DNA of 64,000 nt. It comes from Methanoplanus endosymbiosus. Its GTDB lineage: Archaea; Halobacteriota; Methanomicrobia; Methanomicrobiales; Methanomicrobiaceae. The translations under genes were made by a program, and so were the position numbers. Each line of letters begins with the position of its first letter. Position 1 is the stretch's first letter. The DNA lies in NCBI RefSeq assembly GCF_024662215.1, contig NZ_CP096115.1, positions 1,364,001 through 1,428,000 on the forward strand. The letters run 5' to 3'. Positions 1 through 7,483 of this stretch are shown piece by piece. Below the pieces are notes generated by a model. That model made no database searches. It saw only the letters and a list, made by a program, of their open reading frames with translations, and was not told where the DNA came from.

Positions 1-169
1 GTGATGCCTCATAGCAGAGGTGAGGAATCTCAATGCCCTCCCTTATAGCCACTCCAAGCATAACCTCGCCTTTCTTAGCCGGATATTCACGTCCATTGAT
101 AATGACAGTGACATCCTCAGAACTCTTCTTCAGCAGTTCTTCAGTACTGCATACTGTATTATCCGTCAT
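1..169 (-). CDS. NuoG/HymC-like iron-sulfur subunit, N-terminal fragment (runs off window)
   Basis: Only the first 56 codons are present; the gene continues beyond the left edge. The start ATG overlaps the stop of the upstream NuoF-like gene by ATGA, which indicates translational coupling. After a short leader the sequence reads VIINGREYPAKKGEVMLGVA and then IPHLCYE. This is the opening of the plant-ferredoxin-type [2Fe-2S] domain found at the N-terminus of NuoG, HymC and NAD-linked formate dehydrogenase alpha subunits; the Cys in HLCYE would be the first cluster ligand. Gene order suggests it is the third subunit of a diaphorase-like complex fed by the CO dehydrogenase of the same operon. 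Whether the missing part is a formate dehydrogenase, an [FeFe]-hydrogenase or a plain NuoG-like electron carrier cannot be decided here. Confidence 0.7.
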   Translation of the reverse strand, partial: MTDNTVCSTEELLKKSSEDVTVIINGREYPAKKGEVMLGVAIREGIEIPHLCYEAS

Positions 170-1851
170 AATTTCACCAGCGAATCATATTCTCCCCTGA
201 AATATTCAAGTGTAGTCAGTACGGGATTTGGCGCAGTCTGACCAAGTCCGCAGAGTGAGGTTGCTGCAATTGTCTCAGAGAGTGACTTTAAGGTATCAAG
301 ATCCTCAGCCGTCCCTTTACCTGCAAGAATCCTGTTGAGAAGAATAAGCGTATGCTTCAGTCCCTCACGGCAGGGGATACATTTCCCGCACGATTCTCCG
401 GTTGCGAAACTGATGAAGTAACGGGCAATATCAACCATGTTGGTGTCCTCATCCATAACGACAATTCCACCGGAACCCATAATAGAACCTATTGCATTCA
501 GACTCTCAAAATCAACAGTCGTATCAAAGAGCCTGAGAGGGATGCACCCCCCTGACGGCCCTCCGGTCTGCACAGCCTTAACAGCCTTTCCGTCTGCACC
601 GCCGTTTCCGATGTCAAATACAATCCTCTTTAAGGTTGTTCCAAGCGGCACCTCCACAAGTCCGACCTTCTCAACATCACCAACGAGGGAGAATACTTTT
701 GTGCCGGAATTCTTCTCAGCACCGATATTTCTGTACCATTCACTGCCGTTTTTAATTATCACCGGAACATTGCACCAGGTCTCAACATTGTTGAGATCAG
801 TAGGTTTTCCCCAGAGTCCGGAGTCAGTGAGACGCGGCGGGCGTGGATGTGGTCTGCCGGTTCTTCCTTCAATAGACGCAACAAGTGCCGTTGATTCACC
901 ACATACGAAAGCACCGGCCCCGGTTGCAATCTGAATGTCAAATGAAAAATCAGTACCGAATATATTCTCTCCAAGAATGCCCAACTCACGTGCCTCTGCA
1001 ATGGCGTGCTTAAGTCTCCGGATAGCAAGAGGATACTCTGCCCTGATGTAGATTAGACCCTCATCAGTGCCGATGGCATAGGCACCAAGAATCATACCCT
1101 CAATGAGCATATGGGGATCACTCTCCATCTCATTGCGGTTCATGTACGCACCGGGGTCCCCCTCGTCGGCATTGCAGATGATGTACTTCTTATCGCTCTT
1201 CTTCTCTTTTGTTATCCGCCATTTCAGACCGGCGGGAAAACCTGCACCACCCCTGCCGCGAAGACCGGATTTCTCCACCTCTTCAAGGACAGTGTCCGGC
1301 TCCATATTCCGAAGAGCATTATAGGCAGCCGAATAACCGCCGACAGCAAGGAATTCATCAATATCCTCCGGATTTATAATGCCGGCATCCCTGAGGATCA
1401 CCTTCTTCTGCTGCCCGAAAAACGGGATCTCATCATAGAGCGGGATCTCATCAAAGCCCCTGCCATATGTGATATTATGCCCCATCAGGTGATCCCACTC
1501 TTCTATCCGGCAGAGTGCCTTATCATGTGGAACTGTTCCGGAGAGGACAGCATTCAGGATATCATCACAGTCCTTCACGCTCACCCTGTTAAGAAGAACA
1601 AGAGGCTTTCCCGGATGTGCAACTGTGACAATCGGTTCTTCGCGGCAGTAGCCTATGCAGCCGGTTGGGACAAGTGAAAGATCAGGATTTCTCTTTTGGA
1701 TACTCTCCCTTAGGCGCTCATATATTGCAGTCCCGCCAACCGCCGCACCGCAGGTTGCAAGCCCTACTGTGATGCGTGGAATATCGGGTTTTAGTTTTTT
1801 CAGCCCGGAATTTTCCCGGTTGATTATCCCGACAGGCAGTTCAGTCTTCAT
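166..1851 (-). CDS. NuoF/HymB-like flavoprotein (NADH-dehydrogenase-type diaphorase subunit)
   Basis: The 561-residue protein has an N-terminal thioredoxin-like [2Fe-2S] domain (Cys34, Cys65, Cys69). The NuoF core follows, with the FMN/NAD(H) region containing GLRGRGGAGFPAG (about 196-208) and CNADEGDPGAY (about 227-237), and an SLBB region. The C-terminal [4Fe-4S] motif is ESCGKCIPCREG (Cys488, Cys491, Cys494) with Cys534 as fourth ligand. It should carry FMN and exchange electrons with a nicotinamide. Unlike many HymB/HndC proteins it ends soon after the cluster motif and lacks a C-terminal 2[4Fe-4S] ferredoxin domain. The start at 1851 lies inside the end of nuoE and is preceded by GGAGGAGAG. 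It is the fourth gene of the CO dehydrogenase operon. The actual partner (NAD, NADP or another carrier) is not shown by sequence. Confidence 0.9.
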   Translation of the reverse strand: MKTELPVGIINRENSGLKKLKPDIPRITVGLATCGAAVGGTAIYERLRESIQKRNPDLSLVPTGCIGYCREEPIVTVAHPGKPLVLLNRVSVKDCDDILNAVLSGTVPHDKALCRIEEWDHLMGHNITYGRGFDEIPLYDEIPFFGQQKKVILRDAGIINPEDIDEFLAVGGYSAAYNALRNMEPDTVLEEVEKSGLRGRGGAGFPAGLKWRITKEKKSDKKYIICNADEGDPGAYMNRNEMESDPHMLIEGMILGAYAIGTDEGLIYIRAEYPLAIRRLKHAIAEARELGILGENIFGTDFSFDIQIATGAGAFVCGESTALVASIEGRTGRPHPRPPRLTDSGLWGKPTDLNNVETWCNVPVIIKNGSEWYRNIGAEKNSGTKVFSLVGDVEKVGLVEVPLGTTLKRIVFDIGNGGADGKAVKAVQTGGPSGGCIPLRLFDTTVDFESLNAIGSIMGSGGIVVMDEDTNMVDIARYFISFATGESCGKCIPCREGLKHTLILLNRILAGKGTAEDLDTLKSLSETIAATSLCGLGQTAPNPVLTTLEYFRGEYDSLVKL

Positions 1852-2335
1852 CTCTCCTCCATCCGTACTCTTTCAGAATTGTCGGGAGAGCCTCAGGTTT
1901 AGCATAACCGTAGAGGTTATTGTCAACCCTTAGAACCGGTGCAATACTACAGGCTCCGAAACACCGGGCGATCTCCAGTGTGAAGGCATTGTCATCAGTG
2001 GTGACAGGTTCTCTCTTCTCCTCAGTAATTCCCACAGGAAAACCAAGCAGCTCTTCAAGATTTCTGAGAATCTCACCTGCACCCTTAACATGACAGGCAG
2101 TACCCATACAGACGGTAATCCTGTGATCACCAACCGGCTCCAGGCTGAAGAATGAGTAGAAGGTTACAAGACTGTAGAGCTGTGAGAGATGAACATTCAG
2201 TTTACCTGAGAGCATCTCAAGTGATTCACGCGGGATATAACGCTCCTCATTCTGGATATCACTCAGGATACCAAGAAGCCTCCCTGATGGTGAATCATAC
2301 CTGGAAATTATTTCATCCAGTGTTTTCTCATCCAT
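1841..2335 (-). CDS. NuoE/HymA-like [2Fe-2S] thioredoxin-fold subunit
   Basis: The 164-residue protein has a helical N-terminal segment and then a thioredoxin-like domain with the four cluster ligands of the family: CMGTAC (Cys76, Cys81) and CFGAC (Cys125, Cys129). The length matches NuoE and HymA. These subunits pass single electrons between the flavin of NuoF and other iron-sulfur centres. It lies 41 bp downstream of cooS and overlaps nuoF by 11 bp, so it is in the same transcript. The combination NuoE-NuoF-NuoG next to CooS is the reason to regard this as a CO-linked diaphorase and not a respiratory complex I, because no membrane subunits are seen. Confidence 0.9.
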   Translation of the reverse strand: MDEKTLDEIISRYDSPSGRLLGILSDIQNEERYIPRESLEMLSGKLNVHLSQLYSLVTFYSFFSLEPVGDHRITVCMGTACHVKGAGEILRNLEELLGFPVGITEEKREPVTTDDNAFTLEIARCFGACSIAPVLRVDNNLYGYAKPEALPTILKEYGWRRDED

Positions 2336-2376
2336 AATATCTTCTCCGTTAAAAAAATGGAACTGATATTTTCTCT

Positions 2377-4266
2377 TCAGATTCCAAGCGCTGTTCTTTT
2401 GCGTTCGATCTCCGCCTCTAAAAGGTCAGCGGCAAGGACGGGATCAGGCTCCACAGCAAATGAGGCATTGACCACATCCTTTAATGTTACTGCCAGGAGT
2501 TTGAGAACATTCGGACTTCCGAAGATCTTTGGCGGTATGCCAAGAACTGTGTACACACCTGATGAGACAAAGTATGTCCCGATAGAAACAGCCTTTTGTG
2601 AGTACCATTCAGGCGCAGCACCGCCAAGCGGCAGATCGCCAATTCCGACACCAAGTTCATCTGCAACATGGGCAGCGAGCACCAGTATTCTTGAACAGTC
2701 AACACATGAACCCATATGCAGGACAGGCGGGATGCCGAGAGAATTGCATACAGCTTTTAGCCCGTCTCCCGCCAGATCAGCAGCCTCAGGGACTAAAAGT
2801 CCTGCTTTTCCGCTTGCAATTGCAGCGCATCCGGTCTCGACAACGAGGATATCCCTTTTGATAAGTTCCTTTGCAAGTGTTATATGGCCGTAGTCATGTC
2901 TGATCTTCGGGTTGTTGCAGCCGACAATACCGACAACACCTTTGATACTGCCTGCGACAATGGCATCAATGAGCGGTTTGTATGTGCCGCCCAGTGCCTT
3001 TCGGATAGCCTCCTCAGAAAATCCGGCCATGAGCTGAATCGGCTTTGAGGGAATCTTAACCCTGCCGTGGTTGCGGTTGGGGTAGTTTTCTATTGCTGCC
3101 CGGACGATCTCCTTTGCAGTGTCAAGACCTGTCTCCGGATGGAACTCTTTATAGGTTGCACCCTGCACCTTTGATTTCTCACTGGTTGAGATTACTTTTG
3201 TATGGTAGCAGCCGGCCGTATGAGTTATGGACGGGAATATGCACTGGTAATCTATGACCATCACTTCAACAGAACCGGTTGCAATAGCAAGCTCCTGATC
3301 GAGCATATTGCCTGCGATCGGAATTCCGTGGCGCATCAGCAGTTCATTGCCGGTGCAGCACATGCCTACGAGATTTATGCCCTTTGCGCCCATCTCTTCT
3401 GCATATTTGATCAGCTCAGGATCTTCAGCTGCCTTAACAATCATCTCGGAGAGAACGGGATTGTGCCCATGCAGCACCACATTAACTTTGTCATGTGAGA
3501 GCGTGCCGAGGTTTGCCCACGATGTTACAGGTGTGGGAGTGCCAAAGAGGATATCAGACCCTTCAGTGGCCATCATAGATCCACCCCAGCCGTCAGAGAG
3601 GGATGTCCTCATTGCATGCAGGAGAATGTTCACATAGTCCGCCCCGACACCCATGTGAATCCTGTGCATGGACTCCACAATTTCACGGTCAACACTACGC
3701 GGGTATATGCCTGCATCCTTCCAGAGCTGTTTAGTCTTCTCCGGTGCCCTCTCAACAAGCTGAATGCTGTTCTTGAGGGTTCCGTACTCCTCAAGCATGG
3801 CGCGGGCAAGATCCTCTGCAACTGCTTCCTTCTGCCTCCCTTCTGTTTTTATGCCGTACTCCTCTGCTATGGATTTAAGCTTCTCCTCATCAGTTATCTG
3901 ATAACCCTGTGACTTTCCTTCGGCTGTCTCCAGTAAAACCTCCAGCACTTCACGTCCATGGTCAGAATGAGCCGCAGCTCCGGTTGAGAGATCGTCAAGC
4001 ATATTTCGTGCAACAATCAGATCAGCAGTAGCCCCGCAGACACCCCTGTCCGGTTTTTTGCCAAACGGCTCAATGCGGCATGGTCCCATCGTGCACCTGT
4101 TGCAGCAGACACCAAGCTGCCCAAAGCCGCACTGCGGCTGCTGGCATTCAAGCCTGTCCCAGGCGGTCTCAACGCCATCTTCTATTGTTTTTACTATTAT
4201 CTCCTGGTCGGCTGCATCCAAAGCTCTCTTTTCAGCAATCTTCTTTGCCTCTGATGTATCATACAT
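2377..4266 (-). CDS. cooS: Anaerobic Ni-CO dehydrogenase catalytic subunit CooS
   Basis: A monofunctional carbon monoxide dehydrogenase, oxidising CO to CO2 with electrons leaving through iron-sulfur clusters. The N-terminal Cys-rich segment (CQQPQCGFGQLGVCCNRC, then MGPCR) supplies the D and B cluster ligands. The C-cluster ligands of CooS are all visible: His in HGHNP, and Cys in GMCCTG, DYQCIFPS, GIVGCNN, VETGCAA and MGSCVDC. Length is about 629 residues, normal for CooS. An in-frame ATG at 4278 would add four residues, but the ATG at 4266 follows GGTGATTGAA and is the better start. It sits between a CooF-like ferredoxin and NuoE/NuoF-like genes. No acetyl-CoA synthase subunits lie beside it, so this is not the Cdh complex used for carbon fixation. 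Confidence 0.95.
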   Translation of the reverse strand: MYDTSEAKKIAEKRALDAADQEIIVKTIEDGVETAWDRLECQQPQCGFGQLGVCCNRCTMGPCRIEPFGKKPDRGVCGATADLIVARNMLDDLSTGAAAHSDHGREVLEVLLETAEGKSQGYQITDEEKLKSIAEEYGIKTEGRQKEAVAEDLARAMLEEYGTLKNSIQLVERAPEKTKQLWKDAGIYPRSVDREIVESMHRIHMGVGADYVNILLHAMRTSLSDGWGGSMMATEGSDILFGTPTPVTSWANLGTLSHDKVNVVLHGHNPVLSEMIVKAAEDPELIKYAEEMGAKGINLVGMCCTGNELLMRHGIPIAGNMLDQELAIATGSVEVMVIDYQCIFPSITHTAGCYHTKVISTSEKSKVQGATYKEFHPETGLDTAKEIVRAAIENYPNRNHGRVKIPSKPIQLMAGFSEEAIRKALGGTYKPLIDAIVAGSIKGVVGIVGCNNPKIRHDYGHITLAKELIKRDILVVETGCAAIASGKAGLLVPEAADLAGDGLKAVCNSLGIPPVLHMGSCVDCSRILVLAAHVADELGVGIGDLPLGGAAPEWYSQKAVSIGTYFVSSGVYTVLGIPPKIFGSPNVLKLLAVTLKDVVNASFAVEPDPVLAADLLEAEIERKRTALGI

Positions 4267-4299
4267 TTCAATCACCATCTGTTACAGAAATTAAATTTA

Positions 4300-4917
4300 T
4301 CACGCAGTTTCTTCCCTCGTCTCAGCTATCTTTTTCATAATATTCCGGAATGCAGCGATGTTCTCCGGAATTTTGGGAACTTCGACATCAGTTCCGGCAG
4401 ACTTAATTATCCGCATGGAAAAGTCCTTTCTGCTGACCCGGATAAGCTCGTTGGCATCACCGAATTCAAGCGCACCGGTCTTGCATGCCTCGGCACAGGC
4501 TGGGATTCTGCCATCCTTCTGCCGCTCTATGCAGTTGTCACACTTGGCATTGACTTCACGATCATTATCTGTCTGAAAGACATTCTGAAACTGAATGATG
4601 CCAAACGGACATGCCATGGCACAGACTGAGCAGCCGATGCACTTTGCATAGTCAATTGCAACAGTGCCGGTATCCACGTCACGGTACAGTGCTTCAGTAG
4701 GACAGACCTGCATACAGGGAGCAGGGTCACAGTGCCTGCACCGGTTGGGAAAAGTCAGATAGTTTATTGCCGGTTCAACGTAGATTCGTGGTTTTGACAC
4801 AGGATCTTCTACAATCGCATCGAAGAGATTTTTACTCTCTGCATGCTCAATAGCACATGCAACTTCACAGTGCCTGCACCCGATGCACAGTTCAGGCCTT
4901 ACAAAAACAGTTTTCAT
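4300..4917 (-). CDS. CooF-like four-cluster ferredoxin
   Basis: The 205-residue electron-transfer protein has four Cys-rich clusters in the arrangement of CooF and DmsB/HycB-type subunits: CIGCRHCEVAC near the N-terminus, CRHCDPAPCMQVCP, CIGCSVCAMACP, and KCDNC with the later CAEACKTG. Upstream of the ATG is GGGAGG at good spacing, so this is probably the first gene of the operon. CooF accepts electrons from CooS. Here the likely next acceptor is the NuoEFG-like module encoded downstream. No signal peptide is present, so it should be cytoplasmic. Exact partner assignment is inferred from gene order. Confidence 0.85.
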   Translation of the reverse strand: MKTVFVRPELCIGCRHCEVACAIEHAESKNLFDAIVEDPVSKPRIYVEPAINYLTFPNRCRHCDPAPCMQVCPTEALYRDVDTGTVAIDYAKCIGCSVCAMACPFGIIQFQNVFQTDNDREVNAKCDNCIERQKDGRIPACAEACKTGALEFGDANELIRVSRKDFSMRIIKSAGTDVEVPKIPENIAAFRNIMKKIAETREETA

Positions 4918-5417
4918 TATTTAATTGCCTCCCATCTGCCAGCAGATGTTGTCATGCTCAGCACAGCACTTCTGGTGGCCAACATTGGGATTTATGCAAT
5001 TAATAAGGATAATACTTTGGGTCACACGGCTAATGGCCCTAAACACTGATTACAGAACCGGAGAAGATGATACAGCCGGATGATTTTTCTGTGAACAGAA
5101 CAAAAAAATGTGAGATGGGTTAAATACATCTATATATGTAAAATCCTGAACTTATGGATCAGTGACTCTCATTTCCGTTGGGGGCGGGATTATCTGTTTC
5201 AGGAGATCTGCAATATCTCCTGTGGGAGTACTTTTAAGTTATCTGACATCAGGATTATGAGTGATTTTCCGGGTTATATCCGGAAATATTGGATCTTTTC
5301 TCTCTTTTCCGTATTATTTTTAGGGATTGTTATCAACACTTATCTGTGGACAGACTGTGTATTATTGGCATTAAGATTTATCTTCACTATGCCGGCTCAG
5401 GCGGCTGTATTGTCTGC
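4918..5417. other. Intergenic region, divergent/convergent spacer
   Basis: No convincing gene. It carries the upstream region of the CO dehydrogenase operon (right-hand border of the operon at 4917) and, from about 5071, the downstream flank of the first repeat-protein gene. That flank is duplicated again at 6393-6705. AT-rich stretches such as CTATATATG near 5130-5138 could be promoter elements, but no single TATA box can be assigned with confidence. Confidence 0.4.
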
Positions 5418-6044
5418 CTATGCTGTAACTGCACTCTCACCAGATGCTCCGGGGAATCTGACGTTTCCTCTCTGACCGGCTCCTTCAGGCGAATTCAGTT
5501 CTCCTTTGTGCCCGTCCATGAATGCCTTCATAAGTTCACGGGCGGTTTCTCTGTCACCGGACTCAAGAGCTGCACGGATGTCACTGACATCATAGCCCTG
5601 CTCTTCAAGCTTATCAAGGTGGCTGCTCATGCGGTCTCCGGCCTCACCGGATGCTGCACCGTTTCCTCTCTCGCCGGTTCCTTCAGGCGGAGTCAGTTCT
5701 CCTTTGTGCTCTTCGATGAACGCCTTCATAAGTTTACGGGCGGTTTCTTTGTCACCGGACTCAAGAGCTGAACGAATTTCACTGACATCATAGCCCTGCG
5801 ATTCGATATTTGCAAGCGCTTTTGTCAGCAGATTTCCCCTGTTGATGCTCTGATCTGTAAATCCTTCATCCGCAGACACAGGAAATACTAAAGCTGCTGA
5901 CAGGAACAGGAATGTCAGTCCTGCTGCAATAATTCCATTTTTCCTCATATTTTATCTCCTCTGGCGGGACTGAACCATGCAGTCCATGTAAAGTATATTT
6001 AACAATACGTAATATAATTGTTACTGATAGCTGCGGTTAAATCA
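5071..6044 (-). repeat. Tandem duplication, copy 1 (gene plus both flanks)
   Basis: This block resembles 6393-7335 along its length: the downstream flank starting TACAGCCGGATGATTTTTC, the whole 176-codon gene, and the upstream region containing AATATAATTGTTACTGAT. The duplicated unit therefore includes gene, 3-prime flank and promoter-proximal DNA, about 0.95 kb. Divergence is highest in the 3-prime flank and lowest in the repeat-coding part. Confidence 0.8.
5418..5948 (-). CDS. Exported helical-repeat protein A (family unknown)
   Basis: The 176-residue protein has a signal peptide (MRKNGIIAAGLTFLFLSAAL, ending near VSADE) and then two copies of a repeat of about 58 residues. The repeat core reads LEEQGYDVSDIRAALESGD, then ETARELMKAFM, and is followed by a Pro/Gly-rich linker (PPEGAGERGNG). 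The repeats are predicted to be charged helical hairpins. I do not recognise a named family. A good RBS (AGAGGAGAT) precedes the ATG. The neighbouring gene at 6706-7236 encodes a paralogue of identical length. It probably acts outside the cytoplasmic membrane; function unknown. Confidence 0.75.
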   Translation of the reverse strand: MRKNGIIAAGLTFLFLSAALVFPVSADEGFTDQSINRGNLLTKALANIESQGYDVSEIRSALESGDKETARKLMKAFIEEHKGELTPPEGTGERGNGAASGEAGDRMSSHLDKLEEQGYDVSDIRAALESGDRETARELMKAFMDGHKGELNSPEGAGQRGNVRFPGASGESAVTA

Positions 6045-6054
6045 TTTATATAAA
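6045..6054 (-). promoter_or_regulatory. Possible TATA box upstream of repeat protein A
   Basis: TTTATATAAA is an ideal archaeal TATA element, palindromic and therefore without strand information. It is 97 bp upstream of the ATG at 5948 and is not conserved in the second gene copy. The conserved AT-rich stretch AATATAATTGTTACTG nearer the gene is an alternative promoter. Confidence 0.3.
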
Positions 6055-6126
6055 CTGGAAACTGAAGGTACAGACCGCATATATATTCACACATAATTAT
6101 CAGGACTTTTCACACATTTTAAAAAT

Positions 6127-6168
6127 TTAGCGTAAATCCCCTTGGTCTTTAGCCCAGAGGTAGTTCAC
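6127..6168 (+). repeat. Scar of an IS200/IS605-type TnpB element (left end fused to right end)
   Basis: The sequence TTAGCGTAAAT plus CCCCTTGG equals the outer left-end arm of the TnpB element at 62600-63917. It runs through the shared loop TCTTTAG directly into CCCAGAGG and TAGTTCAC, which is the right-end arm of the same element. In the intact element the two ends are separate perfect hairpins (CCCCTTGG/CCAAGGGG and CCTCTGGG/CCCAGAGG) with the same loop. Here the gene between them is gone and the arms no longer pair fully, as expected from recombination between the two hairpins. Confidence 0.7.
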
Positions 6169-6312
6169 AAGGATTTCCCGAAAGAACAAAGCCATCCTTT
6201 CTTTTTCTGCCGGAAAAACAATACAGCAATAATAGGAATGAATACGGCTACAGTGCAGACAGCAATGGAATCAGCTTCCTTTGAAAAAATAACAGGTAAA
6301 GCACCGGAAGAT
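6166..6312 (-). pseudogene. C-terminal remnant of a membrane-anchored protein (uncertain)
   Basis: Read on the minus strand, an open segment of about 48 codons ends ...ADSIAVCTVAVF, IPIIAVLFF, RQKKK. This is a single membrane helix followed by a basic tail, like the anchor of the protein at 7484-8305. It has no start or upstream domain, and its stop codon is supplied by the right end of the TnpB scar. It may be what is left of a gene hit by that element. Short length makes chance coding possible. Confidence 0.25.
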
Positions 6313-6392
6313 CATATGGTGCGGCAAAAATCAACATAGAATCAGCATCAAATGAAAGCAGAAGAAGACCATAACAGAATAATGAAATCTGG

Positions 6393-7335
6393 TACAGCCG
6401 GATGATTTTTCAGTGAATGAAATAAAAAGATAGTGAGAGGAGCCTTAATCCTCACATATATTATAAAATCCTGACCTCATGTATCAGACACTCTTATTTC
6501 CGGGTTTTGGGGGCGGGATTATTCCAGAGTTATCTGATATCAGGATTATTGAGTGATTTTCCGGATCACATCCGGGAATATTGAACATTTGTCTTTTTCT
6601 GGATTATTATGGGAATAATTATCCACAAGGTTTGTGGACAGTCTGTGTATTATTGGTATTAAGATTTATCTTCACTATGCCGGCTCAGACGGCTGTATTA
6701 TCTGTTTATACTACTGCAACTGCCCTCTCACCAGATGCTCCTCCTCTGCCGTTTCCTCTCTCACCGGCTCCTTCAGGTGGAGTCAGTTCTCCTTCGTGCC
6801 CGTCCATGAACGCCTTCATAAGTTCGCGGGCAGTTTCTCTGTCACCGGACTCAAGAGCTGCACGGATGTCACTGACATCATAGCCCTGCTCTTCAAGCTT
6901 ATCAAGGTGGCTGCTCATGCGGTCTCCGGCTTCACCTGATGCTGCACCGTTTTCTCTCTTACCGGCTCCTTCAGGCGGAGTCAGTTCTCCTTCGTGCTCG
7001 TCCATGAATGCCTTCATAAGTTCACGGGCAGTTTCGTTGTCACCGGACTCAAGAGCTGCACGGATGTCACTTACGTCATAGCCCTGCTCTTCAAGACTAT
7101 CAAGGTGGTTTGTCATCATCTCTCCTTTGTTGTTGCCCATACCCGCAGAATTACCATCCGCAGAAACTGGGAATACAACAAATGCAGTAAGGCACAGAAG
7201 TGCCAGTCCTGCCGCAATTATTCCTTTTTTCTTCATATTTTTTCTCCTCTGCCGGGACTGCCTTATGCAGCCCACGTAAAACATATTTTACAATATGTAA
7301 TATAATTGTTACTGATGCCAGAGGTTAAACGATTG
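6393..7335 (-). repeat. Tandem duplication, copy 2
   Basis: Second copy of the unit at 5071-6044. It includes the flank with TACAGCCGGATGATTTTTC, the gene 6706-7236 and the upstream sequence ending near GGTTAAAC. The palindromic TTTATATAAA found beyond copy 1 is absent here. Confidence 0.8.
6706..7236 (-). CDS. Exported helical-repeat protein B (paralogue of A)
   Basis: With the start at 7236 (after GAGGAGAAAAAAT) the protein is 176 residues, the same as its paralogue. The upstream in-frame ATG at 7284 has no RBS and would place 16 extra residues before the signal peptide. The signal peptide MKKKGIIAAGLALLCLTAFV ends near VSADG. Two repeats with the core EEQGYDVSDIRAALESGD and ETARELMKAFMD follow, separated by a Gly/Glu-rich linker, and the tail is GGASGERAVAVV. 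The repeats are almost identical to those of protein A at nucleotide level, suggesting recent duplication or gene conversion. Function unknown. Confidence 0.75.
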   Translation of the reverse strand: MKKKGIIAAGLALLCLTAFVVFPVSADGNSAGMGNNKGEMMTNHLDSLEEQGYDVSDIRAALESGDNETARELMKAFMDEHEGELTPPEGAGKRENGAASGEAGDRMSSHLDKLEEQGYDVSDIRAALESGDRETARELMKAFMDGHEGELTPPEGAGERGNGRGGASGERAVAVV

Positions 7336-7483
7336 ATCAAAAGAGAAACAAACATGATTAATACACATATGTCCACCAACAATAACCAGATAATTTATGA
7401 GCTTTAACCAAAAGAAATTGGCCGAAGGAAGAAATATTTTAAAATATTGATGGATTTTAATTGAAGATAAAAATCCAGAACCT

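Larger units (their letters stand above)
5949..6705. other. Spacer between the duplicated genes
   Basis: It holds the upstream region of repeat protein A (5949-6044), the TnpB-element scar (6127-6168), a short coding remnant on the minus strand (about 6166-6312), and the duplicated 3-prime flank of repeat protein B (from 6393). No intact gene is seen. Confidence 0.5.

Noticed and set aside
2377-4917. Part of the Cdh acetyl-CoA synthase/CODH complex of methanogens
   Set aside because: The protein has CooS length and motifs, and no acetyl-CoA synthase or corrinoid subunit genes are present nearby.
6142-6339. Plus-strand frame starting inside the TnpB scar
   Set aside because: It starts in element-end sequence and has no protein features; the minus-strand remnant explains the region at least as well.
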